From Paraburkholderia sp. (GTDB taxonomy: Bacteria; Pseudomonadota; Gammaproteobacteria; Burkholderiales; Burkholderiaceae), in NCBI RefSeq assembly GCF_028283785.1, contig NZ_JAPWKB010000005.1, positions 496,001 through 560,000 on the forward strand: 64,000 nucleotides of DNA. Reading direction: 5' to 3'. Shown in pieces: positions 8,217-18,238 of this stretch. The position numbers were made by a program, and so were the translations under genes. The stretch's first letter is position 1; each line of letters opens with the position of its first letter. The notes under the pieces are model-generated. The model saw nothing but the letters and a program-made list of their open reading frames with translations. It did not search any database and was not told where the DNA came from.

Positions 8217-11200
8217 TTATGCCTTCTCGACCTTCACCAGGAACGACTTGAATTCCGGTGTCTGCGAATTCCCGTCGCCCACGACCGGCGTCAACGTATT
8301 GGCGAGGTAGCCCGGCTTGGTCAAGCCCTTGAACCCCCAATGCAACGGAATACCGACGTGCTGCACCTTCTTGCCGTCGATCATCAGCGGCTTGATCCGT
8401 TTGGTCACCAACGCCACCGCGATGATGTGTCCGCGATTGCTCGACACCTTCACGCGATCGCCCGCCACCACGCCGACCTCCTTCGCGAGGTCTTCCCCGA
8501 TCTCGACGAACTGCTGCGGCTGCACGATCGCGTTCAGCCGCGCGTGCTTGGTCCAGAAATGGAAGTGCTCGGTCAGACGATATGTGGTCGCGGCGTGCGG
8601 GAAATCCGCCGCCTTGCCGAACGCGGCGCGGTCGTCCGGGAACACGCGCGCGGCCGGATTACTGGTCACGTTCGCGTTCTGCGGATGCAGCGGGTTGTAG
8701 CCGAGCGGCGTTTCAAACGGCTCGTAGTGCTCGGGGAACGGGCCTTCGGCCATGCCGTCGCGAGCAAAGAAACGCGCGACGCCCTCGGGGTTCATGATGA
8801 ACGGACCCATTCCGTTTTCCGGTGGCTCGTCGGCCTTAAAGTCGGGAATGTCCGGCCCGGTCCACGCTGAACCGTTCCAGCCGATCAGCTTGCGGGTCGG
8901 ATCGAACGGCTTGCCCTGCAAATCCGCGGACGCGCGGTTATACAGAATCCGCCGGTTCGCGGGCCACGCCCACGCCCAGCCGAGCGTCTGGCCGATACCG
9001 GTCGGGTCGGCGTTGTCGCGACGCCCCATCTGGTTGCCCGCCTGGGTCCACGCACCGCAGAAAATCCAGCAACCGCTCGCGGTCGAACCGTCGTCCTTCA
9101 GTTGCGCGAAACCGGACAACTGATCGCCCTTCTTCACCAGCACCTTGGTCGGATCTTTCGGGTCGGTCAGATCGGCAAGCGCGCGGCCGTTGAACTCCAT
9201 TGCGAGTTCTTCGGGCGTCGGACTCTGCGGATTCGCGTACGGCCAGCTCAGCTTGACGATCGGATCGGGATACTTGCCGCCCTGTTCCTGATACGCGTTA
9301 CGCATCCGCAGAAAAATGCCCGACATGATTTCCAGATCGCTTTTCGCCTGCCCGGGCGGCTCGGCGCCTTGCCAGTGCCATTGCAGCACACGGCTCGAAC
9401 TCACCAGCGAACCGCGTTCCTCCACGAAACAACTGGTGGGCAACCGGAATACTTCGGTTTGGATTTTCGATGAATCGACGTCGTTGTACTCGCCGTAGTT
9501 CTTCCAGAATTCGGAGGTTTCGGTGGCGAGCGGGTCCATGATGACGAGCCATTTCAGCTTCGCCAGGCTCGCCGTGGACTTCGCCTTGTTAGGCGCGGCC
9601 GCGAGCGGATTGAAGCCCTGGCAGATGTAGCCGTTCATCTTGCCTTGATGCATCAGCTCGAACTGCTGCAACAGGTCGTACGGTTTGTCGAGCTTCGGCA
9701 GATAGTCGAAACCGAAGTTGTTGTCGGCGGTGGCGTTGTCGCCCCACCACGACTTCATGAAGCTGACATGGAACGCGCGATAGTTCTTCCAGTAGCTCAG
9801 CTGGTTCGGCCGTAACGGCTGCGCCGCGCGTTTCTTGATGTACGCGTCGAAGTCCTGTTCGGCTTCGGTCGGCAAGGTCATGTAGCCCGGCAGCAGGTTC
9901 GACATCAGACCGAGATCGGTCAATCCCTGGATGTTCGAGTGACCGCGCAATGCGTTCATCCCGCCGCCCGCGATGCCGATATTGCCGAGCAGCAATTGCA
10001 CCATTGCGCCGGTGCGGATCATTTGCGCGCCGACCGAGTGATGCGTCCAGCCGAGTGCGTAGAGAATCGTGCCGGCACGACCGGGCACCGCCGTGGTCGC
10101 CAGCATCTCGCAGACCTTCAGGAATTTTTCCTTCGGCGTGCCGCAACTCTTTTCGACCATTTCCGGCGTGTAGCGCGCGTAGTGCTGCTTCAGCAGGTTG
10201 TACACGCAACGCGGATCCTGCAAGGTCGGATCGACCTTCACATAGCCGTCGTCGCCGCGCTCGTAGTCCCACGTGGATTTGTCGGGATAGCCGTGCTTGT
10301 CCGCGTTATAGCCGGAGTACAGACCGTCGTCGAACGCGAAATCCGCGCGCACGATAAACGGGAAGTCCGTGTAGTTCTTCACGTACTCGTGCTGGATCTT
10401 GTCGTTCGTCAGCAGGTAATTGATCACCCCGCCAAGGAAGACGATATCGCTGCCGGTGCGGATCGGCGCGTAGTAGTCGGCGACGGAAGCGGTGCGGGTA
10501 AAGCGCGGGTCGACAACGATCAGGCGCGCCTTGCGGTGCGCCTTCGCTTCGGTGACCCACTTGAAACCGCACGGATGCGCCTCGGCCGCATTGCCGCCCA
10601 TCACCAGGATAACGTCCGCGTTCTTGATGTCGACCCAATGGTTCGTCATCGCTCCACGGCCAAACGTCGGGGCAAGACCTGCCACCGTCGGACCGTGTCA
10701 GACACGCGCCTGGTTGTCGAAACCGAGCATCCCCATACTGCGGATGGTTTTGTGCGTCAGATACCCCACTTCGTTACTACCGGCCGATGCGGCAAGCATG
10801 CCGGTGGTCAACCATCGGTTGACCTTCTTGCCGTCTTCGGTAGTCTCGACGAAGTTCGCGTCGCGATCGTCCTTCATCAGCTTCGCGATGCGGTCGAGCG
10901 CGTCGCCCCACGCGATGGGCTGCCAGTGGTCCGAACCCGGCGCGCGATACTCGGGCATCGTCAGACGGCTCGGGCTGTGGATGAAGTCGATCAGGCTCGC
11001 ACCCTTCGGGCACAAGGTGCCGCGATTGACCGGATGATCGGGGTCGCCTTCGATGTGGATGATGCTCGACGTGGCGTTCTTCGCGCCGTCGCCGAGGCCG
11101 TACATCAGGATCCCGCAACCGACCGAGCAATACGGGCACGTGTTGCGGGTTTCAGTGGTGCGCGCCAGTTTGTACTGCCGGACTTCGGCAAGCGCGTTGT

Positions 11201-11288
11201 CCGGAGAAAAGCCCATCAGGGCTAGACTCGACCCGGCCAGCGTGGATGCCGTGACCTTCAGAAACTGGCGGCGAGACATTTGCAGCAT
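8217..11288 (-). CDS. fdnG: Formate dehydrogenase alpha subunit, selenocysteine-containing
   Basis: This catalytic subunit oxidises formate to CO2 at a molybdenum/tungsten bis-MGD centre. It is one 1023-residue gene that plain translation splits in two, because codon 197 is TGA (10698-10700). The flanking residues [21 protein letters not shown] match the Sec site of E. coli FdnG. The Tat signal SRRQFLK (residues 5-11) directs export. Cysteines 51, 54, 58 and 93 ([14 protein letters not shown]) bind [4Fe-4S]. ATG 11288 is preceded by GAGG; an ATG 9 bp further in is possible. Tandem selA, selB and selC supply Sec. Loss of Sec insertion would give a truncated 196-residue product. Confidence 0.96.
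10657..10697 (-). promoter_or_regulatory. SECIS hairpin for UGA decoding in fdnG
   Basis: Fourteen nucleotides after the UGA the mRNA can fold GGCA-GGUCU-UGCC (10671-10683). This is the apical stem with the GGUCU loop seen in the E. coli fdhF and fdnG SECIS elements. Outer pairing can extend through ACGG...CGU. It lies in the coding sequence, as expected for bacterial SECIS, and is the presumed binding site for the SelB encoded here. Confidence 0.85.
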
Positions 11289-11488
11289 GACCGCCTCGTC
11301 GTTTTGTAGTGATGTGGGGACAACAGGTACAAGAGAAAGTATATGACGTTCTTTAACGTTGCAATCCGTCGCGTGCCGCTTGCGCGAACGCTTTTTTTCA
11401 ACGGGCACGGCCCTTGCGCAAGCTTGCGGAAAGAAGACCCGACAGCCGTTGCGCGGGTCGGTAAATCCTCTCAACAGGAACACTCGTC

Positions 11489-12997
11489 ATGAACATCGAC
11501 ACACTGTCCGCCGACAAGATCGAAGGGGTCGCCCGCAAGCAGGCGTCCTGGGCGATGGGCGCGTTTTCCAAATTTTCCGAAGACCGATGCGCGGCAATGG
11601 CCGCGAGCATCGCGTTTTACGCGGCGTTCTCGCTCGCGCCGACGCTCGTGATGGTGATCGCGGTGGCGGGCTGGTTCTTCGGCGCGGAAGCGGCTCGCGG
11701 CGAACTGTTCGACCATATCCACGGATTGCTCGGCAACGAAGCGGCGGCCGGCGTGCAGACCATCGTGCAGAACGCGCACCGTAGCGGCGACGCGGGCGGC
11801 ATCGCGGCGATCATTTCGTTCACGATGCTCGCGATCGGTGCGTCGGCAACCTTCTCGTCATTGAACAGCGCGCTGAATATGGTGTGGCCGGTGACGGGGC
11901 CGCGCACCTCCAGCGTGATCGCACTGGTGCGGGTCCGGCTGATCTCGTTCGGCCTCGTGCTCGGCGTCGCGTTTCTGCTGATCGTGTCGCTCGTGCTCGA
12001 TACGGCGATCACCTTTATCGGCAACATGCTGTGGGGCGATACGCAATACGTGATCATCGGCAATCTGCTGCAACTGGGTGTCGGCTTGCTGGTGCTCGCA
12101 TGTGCGTTTGCAGCACTGCTCAAATTCCTGCCGGACGCGCGCGTGCTGTGGCGTGACGCGATGGTCGGCGGGATCGTCGCGGCCTTGCTGTTTTCGGCGG
12201 GCAAGAAACTGTTCGCGTTGTACCTGGCGCATGCGGGGATGGCCAACTCGTTCGGCGCGGCCGGGTCGCTGGCGGTGTTGTTGATGTGGCTGTACTTCTC
12301 GGCGGCGGTGCTGCTGCTCGGCGCCGAATTTTCCGCGGCGCGCGGGCGCATGCACGATCCGCGCGGTCAGTGGGGCATGATGCAGTCCGACGCGCCGGCG
12401 GGTAGCCGCGCGAAGATCGCATCGGTGCTGGCCGCATCGACGATGAGCAACGTCGGCGCACCGGTACAACCCCGCGCGGCGAGCGTCACGCGACTCGACA
12501 ACGGCGCGACCGGAACGTCGCCGCCTGCGGCGGCGGACCAGCCGCGTCACCTTTCCGTTGCTGAGATCGCGCGAGCGGCGTTTACAGGCGCCGTCGGTAC
12601 GCGCAGCGCACCTGCCGTCTCGCCGATGCCCGCGTCCCGCCACGCGGCCGCACAAGCGTCGCAGGCCGTGCGGCAAGCCGCCAGCATGCAAGCGAGCCGC
12701 ACCGCGAAAGTGATCGATATCGGACGCAAGGTGGCGCGCGTCGAATCGCAGGCGACGCACGCCGCTGCGGTCGGTCTGATCGCGGCAAGCCGCAAGGCAA
12801 CGGTTGCCGACGCCTATGTGAAGCGTCACCCGTGGGGCTCGGTGCTGCTCGCCGCCGGCGCGGCGCTCGCGGTAACCGCCTTCGCGAAGCGTCGCCCGGT
12901 GAACGACGAAGGCAAGCCATCCGAAGCACATTCAAACGGCGGTTTAGGCAGCGCCAGTCACGCTGGAACAGCGGATACCGGCAACGACGCAGCGTGA
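11489..12997 (+). CDS. YihY/BrkB family inner-membrane protein with long C-terminal tail
   Basis: The N-terminal ~290 residues are a YihY/BrkB (UPF0761) domain with about six membrane segments: AASIAFYAAFSLAPTLVMVI, AIISFTMLAIGASATFSSL, FGLVLGVAFLLIVSLVLD, LLVLACAFAALLKFLPD, and a conserved AAGSLAVLLMWLYFSAAVLL then GAEF. The family was once called ribonuclease BN in error; its function is unknown, and roles in transport or envelope have been proposed. The C-terminal ~210 residues are rich in Ala, Ser and Arg, look disordered, and end with a short hydrophobic stretch (VLLAAGAALAVTAFA). It is divergent from fdnG with a 200-bp gap; AGGA lies 9 bp before the ATG. Confidence 0.88.
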   Translation: MNIDTLSADKIEGVARKQASWAMGAFSKFSEDRCAAMAASIAFYAAFSLAPTLVMVIAVAGWFFGAEAARGELFDHIHGLLGNEAAAGVQTIVQNAHRSGDAGGIAAIISFTMLAIGASATFSSLNSALNMVWPVTGPRTSSVIALVRVRLISFGLVLGVAFLLIVSLVLDTAITFIGNMLWGDTQYVIIGNLLQLGVGLLVLACAFAALLKFLPDARVLWRDAMVGGIVAALLFSAGKKLFALYLAHAGMANSFGAAGSLAVLLMWLYFSAAVLLLGAEFSAARGRMHDPRGQWGMMQSDAPAGSRAKIASVLAASTMSNVGAPVQPRAASVTRLDNGATGTSPPAAADQPRHLSVAEIARAAFTGAVGTRSAPAVSPMPASRHAAAQASQAVRQAASMQASRTAKVIDIGRKVARVESQATHAAAVGLIAASRKATVADAYVKRHPWGSVLLAAGAALAVTAFAKRRPVNDEGKPSEAHSNGGLGSASHAGTADTGNDAA

Positions 12998-13387
12998 CGC
13001 TCGCCGCGCCGGAAAAACACGACCGGGCAGCCATTAGTCACAAGAATAATCGGCTGTCCACCCCCTGAATTTGATTGAATGCGCCCGCAAAATTATCCAG
13101 CAGCGCAAGAAACAGCTGACTTTGCAGACAACTAAATTACGTTTCGCTTGAGTTGAGCGTGTCGATTGCAAATGCTGAAATCTCGACTATCAACGAAACA
13201 ACAATATTGGGGAAACGTCCGTTCGTTATTTCCAGATCGGCAACAATTGCCAGGAAGATTTAGAAACAGGCTTTAGGGCTTGCGTCACTTTTAGGAGACA
13301 TCCATTTTTTTCAGTTCTTGCCGATAGACACGCCGCGCTATTCTCCGGTCCGCAACAACAAAGCTAATCATCTGCGTGGAGAACTGG
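12998..13387 (+). other. Porin upstream region
   Basis: This is 390 bp without a gene, more AT-rich than its surroundings, leading to the porin. It probably holds the porin promoter and leader. The ribosome binding site GGAG is at 13377-13380. I cannot assign -35/-10 boxes with confidence. Confidence 0.5.
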
Positions 13388-14563
13388 ATGAAACGAATCG
13401 CACTGTCTACCCTCTCGCTTGCACTGCTCGGCGCAGCCGGCGCAGCACATGCACAAAACAGCGTCACCCTGTACGGCCTGATCGATGACTCGATCCAGTA
13501 CACGCACAACGCCACGACGGCTGGTGCAAACCAGTTCGCCATGGCTTCAGGCAACCTGTCCGGTAGCCGTTGGGGCTTGAAGGGCACGGAAGATCTGGGC
13601 GGCGGCCTGAAGACGATTTTCCAGTTGGAAAACGGTTTTGATCCGAACAGCGGCAAACTGGGCCAAGGCTCGCGCATGTTTGGTCGTCAAGCCTATGTTG
13701 GCCTGACGGGCGACAGCTGGGGTACGGCAACGATCGGTCGCCAATACGACCCGCTGGTTGACCTGGTTCAAGGCATCACGGCTGACAACTACTTCGGTAG
13801 CACGTTCGCAACGGTCGGCGACGTCGACAACTACGACAACAGCTCGCGCACGAACAACGCCATCAAGTACGTCTCGCCGGTCTTCGCAGGCCTGCAGGTC
13901 GAAGGTATGTACGCGCTGGGCGGCGTTGCCGGCCAGACGGGTGCAGGCCAGACGTGGTCGGCTGCAGCTGCATACAACAACGGCCCGCTGTCGCTGGCTG
14001 CCGGTTACTTCGTTGCACAGAACCCGCGTCCGACGACCGGTCTGCGCACGACCTGGGGCGGCACGTCGGACGGCACGTTCGACGGTTCGAACGTGAACTC
14101 GGGCTACATCACGGCGAAGTCGATCAACATCGCTCGCGTTGCAGCTCAGTACGTTGCAGGTCCGTTCACGATGGGCCTGGGCTACAGCAACGCACAGTAC
14201 AAGGCTGACGCACAATCGGCATTCGGCTCGACCGAGAAGTACAACACCGGACAAGGCTTCTTCAACTATCAGGCAACGCCAGCAATGCTGGTTGGCGTTG
14301 GCTATAGCTACACGAAGTCGAGCGGCGACACGGGCGCGACGTACCACCAGGTTTCGCTGGGTGCGGACTACAACCTGTCGAAGCGTACGGACGTGTACCT
14401 GGTCGGTGCATGGGCGCACGCAAGCGGTTCGACGCGTGACGGCGACACGACGAGCGCAACGTACCTGCAATCGGTAAGCGCAAGCGCGTCGGTCGGTTCG
14501 TACGGCGTGAGCGGCACGAGCTCGCAAGAGATCGTCAGCCTGGGTATCCGTCACAAGTTCTAA
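13388..14563 (+). CDS. Gram-negative porin (OpcP/Porin_4 type)
   Basis: This is an outer-membrane trimeric beta-barrel for diffusion of small solutes. The 391-residue precursor has a classical signal peptide ending at AHA-Q (MKRIALSTLSLALLGAAG). It then shows the family start SVTLYGLIDDSIQY, the GSRWGLKGTEDLGGGLK strand/turn, FGRQAYVGL, and the C-terminal strand ending SLGIRHKF, whose terminal Phe is the BAM assembly signal. The ATG at 13388 has GGAG 7 bp upstream. Strong codon bias and a strong downstream terminator indicate a highly expressed single-gene unit. Confidence 0.96.
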   Translation: MKRIALSTLSLALLGAAGAAHAQNSVTLYGLIDDSIQYTHNATTAGANQFAMASGNLSGSRWGLKGTEDLGGGLKTIFQLENGFDPNSGKLGQGSRMFGRQAYVGLTGDSWGTATIGRQYDPLVDLVQGITADNYFGSTFATVGDVDNYDNSSRTNNAIKYVSPVFAGLQVEGMYALGGVAGQTGAGQTWSAAAAYNNGPLSLAAGYFVAQNPRPTTGLRTTWGGTSDGTFDGSNVNSGYITAKSINIARVAAQYVAGPFTMGLGYSNAQYKADAQSAFGSTEKYNTGQGFFNYQATPAMLVGVGYSYTKSSGDTGATYHQVSLGADYNLSKRTDVYLVGAWAHASGSTRDGDTTSATYLQSVSASASVGSYGVSGTSSQEIVSLGIRHKF

Positions 14564-14600
14564 ACCGGACCTGACGGACAGCTCGCGCAGCACGCTGTCT

Positions 14601-14640
14601 AAAGCCCGCCACAGGCGAAAGCCGGTGGCGGGCTTTTTTG
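14601..14640 (+). terminator. Rho-independent terminator of the porin gene
   Basis: GCCCGCCAC and GTGGCGGGC form a 9-bp GC-rich stem around AGGCGAAAGCCG (itself able to extend the stem), followed by TTTTTTG. It lies about 40 bp after the porin stop. Confidence 0.92.
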
Positions 14641-15271
14641 TTTTTCGCATGATGTGTACGCGTTTCGTCGATGCGCTGATTCGCGATTTCTCTATTCGTG
14701 AATGCCGCGGCATGCGATCTCGATCCGGTTTGTTCAATGCGCAGAAATCAATTCGGCCATTTAATCGGTGCGTTCAATCAACCCGGCGAGCCACCGATTA
14801 TGATCCGGTGAAGCCACCCCGCGCATTCATCGACCACGAAGATCAAGAGAGTTAATAGCAACGCCATTGCGACGGACAGGAAAACAAAGCTCCGCAGTTT
14901 TCCGGGTTTGTTCAGATCAGGACGCATCGAGGCTCCGAAGCCCAACTGGCGGGGCATTGAGCGTGTATCGAGGATGTGCGGGCCATCTTCCAGACTGGCT
15001 TCAAGGAAGTTATTGTCGAGCTACGCCAACGCAAGCGTCAAGGATTATCGACCGTTGACGAATCTTCAATCAGCAATGAAATTATCACTGAATCGTTAAT
15101 ACTTTTATCGACGACTTAAAATACGGCACTCAATACATGCTCAATATTTCGCGCAGTCCGGCGAAAATTCGCTACGAATAAAAACAGCACGTCTACCGGC
15201 ATGACAGGCGGTATGACGTGCTGCAGACGTGATTGCGCGCAAAACCATCGCGCCATCGGTGCGACGTCGTG
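14641..15271. other. Intergenic region between the porin and Anbu genes
   Basis: This is 630 bp with no convincing gene. A 47-codon frame from GTG 14976 to TAA 15119 (reading FQTGFKEVIVELRQRKRQGL) has no ribosome binding site and no family I recognise; it may be chance or the tail of a decayed gene. The porin and Anbu transcripts converge here. Confidence 0.5.
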
Positions 15272-16159
15272 TTAACGCGGCGCGTCGCGACGATCCGACT
15301 GCGCGAGCGTTTGGGCCGGCGTCGAATGTCCCGGCGACCCGGCTTCGCCCGGCGCCCGATGCAAAACCGGCGCACGTTCTGCGCGCTGGGCGGGCAGTTC
15401 AGTGACCGATTGCCAGTCGGGATCGGGAATCTCGCCGAACACCTGGCGCAGCCGCTCGCCCCACGTGTTGTGGATCATGTTGAAGTACGTATTGTTCTGG
15501 TCGATGTTGACGAAACGCGTCACCCGCAGCGAGTCTTTCTCGTAGACCAGCAGATCGAGCGGCAATCCGACCGAAAGATTCGAGCGCAACGTCGAATCCA
15601 TCGACACCAACGCGCATTTCGCGGCTTCGTCGAGCGGCGTGGCGGGCGTCAGCACGCGATCGATGATCGGCTTGCCATACTTCGCCTCGCCAATCTGGAA
15701 GTAAGGATTGACGCTCGACGCCTCGATGAAATTGCCGGCAGCGTACACCATGAACAGGCGCGGCCGATGCGCGGCCTTGCCGCTGCCTTCCGGCGAGGCA
15801 ATCTGTCCGCCGAGAATAAAACTGCAATTGAAATCGACGCCGAATTCGTTCAACGCCGCGGCTTCGCGCTGATGCACGGTGCGCACCGCGTGACCGACCA
15901 CGCGCGCGGCGTCGGCCATCGTGGCCGCGTTCCACAGCGTGGCGCGACCCGGCTCATGCGATTCGTCACACAAATCCTGCAAGACCGCCTGGGTCAACGA
16001 AAGATTGCCCGCGCCGAGTAGCACGAGCACACGGTCGCCCGGTTGCTCGAAAACCGTCATCTTGCGAGCGGTGCTGATGTGATCCACACCCGCGTTCGTG
16101 CGTGTGTCGGACAGGAATACCAGTCCATCGTCTACACACATACCCACACAGTAAGTCAT
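15272..16159 (-). CDS. anbu: Anbu, ancestral proteasome-like peptidase
   Basis: This is a proteasome-fold (Ntn-hydrolase) protein of the Anbu/COG3484 group. The 295 residues start MTYCVGMCVDDGLVFLSDTR. Thr2 would be the nucleophile after Met removal, with Asp18 and Lys33 in the positions of the proteasome Asp/Lys pair. Length exceeds HslV (about 175) and fits Anbu (about 240-300). It is the last gene of a minus-strand set with transglutaminase, alpha-E and ATP-grasp genes, the context reported for Anbu in proteobacteria. A 157-bp gap separates it from the transglutaminase gene, so it may also have its own promoter. Substrates are unknown; a link to turnover of peptides made by the ATP-grasp/alpha-E pair is inference. 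Confidence 0.9.
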   Translation of the reverse strand: MTYCVGMCVDDGLVFLSDTRTNAGVDHISTARKMTVFEQPGDRVLVLLGAGNLSLTQAVLQDLCDESHEPGRATLWNAATMADAARVVGHAVRTVHQREAAALNEFGVDFNCSFILGGQIASPEGSGKAAHRPRLFMVYAAGNFIEASSVNPYFQIGEAKYGKPIIDRVLTPATPLDEAAKCALVSMDSTLRSNLSVGLPLDLLVYEKDSLRVTRFVNIDQNNTYFNMIHNTWGERLRQVFGEIPDPDWQSVTELPAQRAERAPVLHRAPGEAGSPGHSTPAQTLAQSDRRDAPR

Positions 16160-16316
16160 AACTCTTGTCCGTAATACAGCTGAATGCCGCCATTGTAATG
16201 GGTTGCGACGTGCCTCTTTTTCTGTGGGCTTGCTTGCGTCTATCTTCTGTATACGGCGGCGGCGAGCGGGACTTAAGCATAGACGGGCGCGACATGACGC
16301 GCCCGGACGGAAAACC

Positions 16317-17117
16317 CTACTGCTGCAACACCGGCGTATTGACCGTCACCGACACATTCAGCTTCTCTTCCAGACCGCCGATCCGGCGACCGCGAACCGG
16401 CGCAGCCGCTTCGTAATCACGCGCGACAGCGAGGCGGCAATGGATCTCGCCCGCGAACGCCGCATGCGTGACGTCGACCGATACCCAGCCGTTGTCGAGC
16501 CAGACGTCGACCCATGCATGACTCGCGCCGTGCGACACGTCGCCCGGCTCGATGTAGCCGCTGACATAGCGCGCCGGCACGCCGCGCGCGCGGCAGCATG
16601 CGAGCATCAGATGCGCGTGATCCTGGCATACGCCGCTACCGAGTTCGAGTGCTTCCGACGCGGTGCTGGTGACTTCGGTGACGCCGGGTTTGTACTTCAC
16701 GCGCTGCACGATCGCTTCGGCGAGCTGGATCAGGCTACCGGACGTGTTCAACGTCGGCACCGACGCGGCGAGCTCGCGAATTCCCGCGTCGGCTTCGGTG
16801 AGGCGTGTCGCGCACGTGAAATGTTCGAGCGGAACGGGACCGGGCGCATCGTTCAGCTGACCGTCGATCAGCGGAAAGGTATCGACCTCGCCGCCGACAT
16901 GCACGCGGATCTCGCTGTGCGGCTTGTTCAGCACCAGCGTGTGCAGCACGTTGCCGTACGCGTCGAAAGCGGCGTCGAGTTTGCCCGGCACGTCGATACT
17001 CCAGCGTCGCACGACTTGCGACGCACCGCTTGCCGGTGTCAGGCGCAGCTGCTGGATCGAATAATGAACGGTCGCTTCATAGCGATACGAGGTGTCATGG
17101 CGAATCGTCAGGTACAT
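16317..17117 (-). CDS. Transglutaminase-like cysteine protease, Anbu cluster
   Basis: This is a 266-residue papain-fold protein with the bacterial N-terminal beta domain (YLTIRHDTSYRYEATVHYSI) and a transglutaminase core. The catalytic triad is visible: Cys in SGVCQDHAHLM, His in ASHAWVDVW and Asp in WVSVDVTH. Such proteins are usually peptidases or amide-bond hydrolases rather than cross-linking enzymes. The ATG at 17117 is preceded by GGAG and lies 12 bp after the alpha-E stop, so the two are co-translated. It is paralogous to the gene at 34636-35553. Confidence 0.92.
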   Translation of the reverse strand: MYLTIRHDTSYRYEATVHYSIQQLRLTPASGASQVVRRWSIDVPGKLDAAFDAYGNVLHTLVLNKPHSEIRVHVGGEVDTFPLIDGQLNDAPGPVPLEHFTCATRLTEADAGIRELAASVPTLNTSGSLIQLAEAIVQRVKYKPGVTEVTSTASEALELGSGVCQDHAHLMLACCRARGVPARYVSGYIEPGDVSHGASHAWVDVWLDNGWVSVDVTHAAFAGEIHCRLAVARDYEAAAPVRGRRIGGLEEKLNVSVTVNTPVLQQ

Positions 17118-17129
17118 GAAGAAACTCCG

Positions 17130-18080
17130 TCAGGCGACCGGCAGCATCAGATAAGTGCGCGCGACCAGGTTGCCCAGTTCGAATACGCGGGCGAGAAACT
17201 GCGTCAGGTAAGCGTGCAAACCGCTTTCGAAAATCTGCCGGATGTCCGAGTACAGCAATTCAGCGCGCAGCTTGCCGGCGAACCGCTCGCACTCGTTCGA
17301 TCCTTGCGTGCGCAGCATCGCGAGATTCGCGCAGACACCTTCCAGCGACGCCAGCAACGAGCGCGGCATCTGCGGATTCAGGATCATCAGCTCGACGACA
17401 CGCGCGGGCGTCACGACATCGCGATACACCTTACGGTAGATTTCCAGCGCCGACACCGAACTCAGAATGGATGTCCAGTAGTAGAAATCTTCGAGTTGAC
17501 GCGCGGCGTCGCGCGAATTCGGTTCCGTGTCGGCGAAGCGCACGTCGAGAATCCGCGCGGTGTTATCCGCGCGTTCGAGAAACGTGCCGAGTTGCGTAAA
17601 GAAGAACGCGTCGTCCTGCAGCGCGGTGCCGATCGTCACGCCGCGCGACAGATGCGAGCGGAACTTGACCCATTCGAACAGCGCATCCGGACTTTCGGTG
17701 ACCTGACCCGACGCCGTGCGCTCGCTGAATTGCAGCCACGTATCGTTGATCGTTTCCCACCATTCGGTGGTGAGCGTGCCGCGCACGGCGCGCGCGTTTT
17801 CGCGGGCCGCTTGCAGACACGAATAAATGCTCGACGGATTGGTCGGATCGGCGACCATGAAGTCGAGTACGTGCTCGCGGGTGGGCTCGTCATAACGCTG
17901 CGAGAACGCCTCCTCGAGTTCGGAGATGCGCAGCACCGAACGTTGGGCGCGCGCCTCCTGTTCGGGCGTTTGCGGCAGCAGCATCGTCTTCAGGTTGATG
18001 TCGAGCATACGCGCGGTATTCTCGGCACGCTCCATATAACGGGCCATCCAGAAAAGGTGGTCGGCGGTGCGACTTAGCAT
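17130..18080 (-). CDS. Alpha-E domain protein
   Basis: This 316-residue all-helical protein starts MLSRTADHLFWMARYMERAE and contains repeated ERADNTAR-type helices, the hallmark of the alpha-E family (PF04168). Biochemical function is not established. It occurs almost always beside a circularly permuted ATP-grasp protein and a transglutaminase, which suggests peptide synthesis or modification. I chose ATG 18080 (GGAAAG upstream, family-typical start) over a longer frame from 18155. The same domain is fused to ATP-grasp in the protein at 35550-38291. Confidence 0.92.
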   Translation of the reverse strand: MLSRTADHLFWMARYMERAENTARMLDINLKTMLLPQTPEQEARAQRSVLRISELEEAFSQRYDEPTREHVLDFMVADPTNPSSIYSCLQAARENARAVRGTLTTEWWETINDTWLQFSERTASGQVTESPDALFEWVKFRSHLSRGVTIGTALQDDAFFFTQLGTFLERADNTARILDVRFADTEPNSRDAARQLEDFYYWTSILSSVSALEIYRKVYRDVVTPARVVELMILNPQMPRSLLASLEGVCANLAMLRTQGSNECERFAGKLRAELLYSDIRQIFESGLHAYLTQFLARVFELGNLVARTYLMLPVA

Positions 18081-18238
18081 GACGGCTTTCCGTATTTGAT
18101 CGCGCAATACATCGATGCATCGCGCGGGTTGTCCGTTCGCGCCGGCGGCTTGCAAGGCCGGCTGTCCCGATCGGGGGCGCTGCGCTTCCCTGGCAATTCA
18201 TGCATGCGCTCAACGCATGCGAAGCGCGCGCATCCGGT

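Noticed and set aside
8217..10685. Two separate genes for the formate dehydrogenase alpha subunit
   Set aside because: The dividing TGA is the known Sec codon, with SECIS-like hairpin and Sec machinery nearby, so this is one gene.
14976..15119. Possible 47-codon gene after the porin terminator
   Set aside because: GTG start without a ribosome binding site and no recognisable family; kept only as a note in the intergenic entry.
16203..18077. 624-codon plus-strand frame opposite the transglutaminase and alpha-E genes
   Set aside because: Arg/His-rich composition, spans two unrelated real genes on the other strand, and has no start context.
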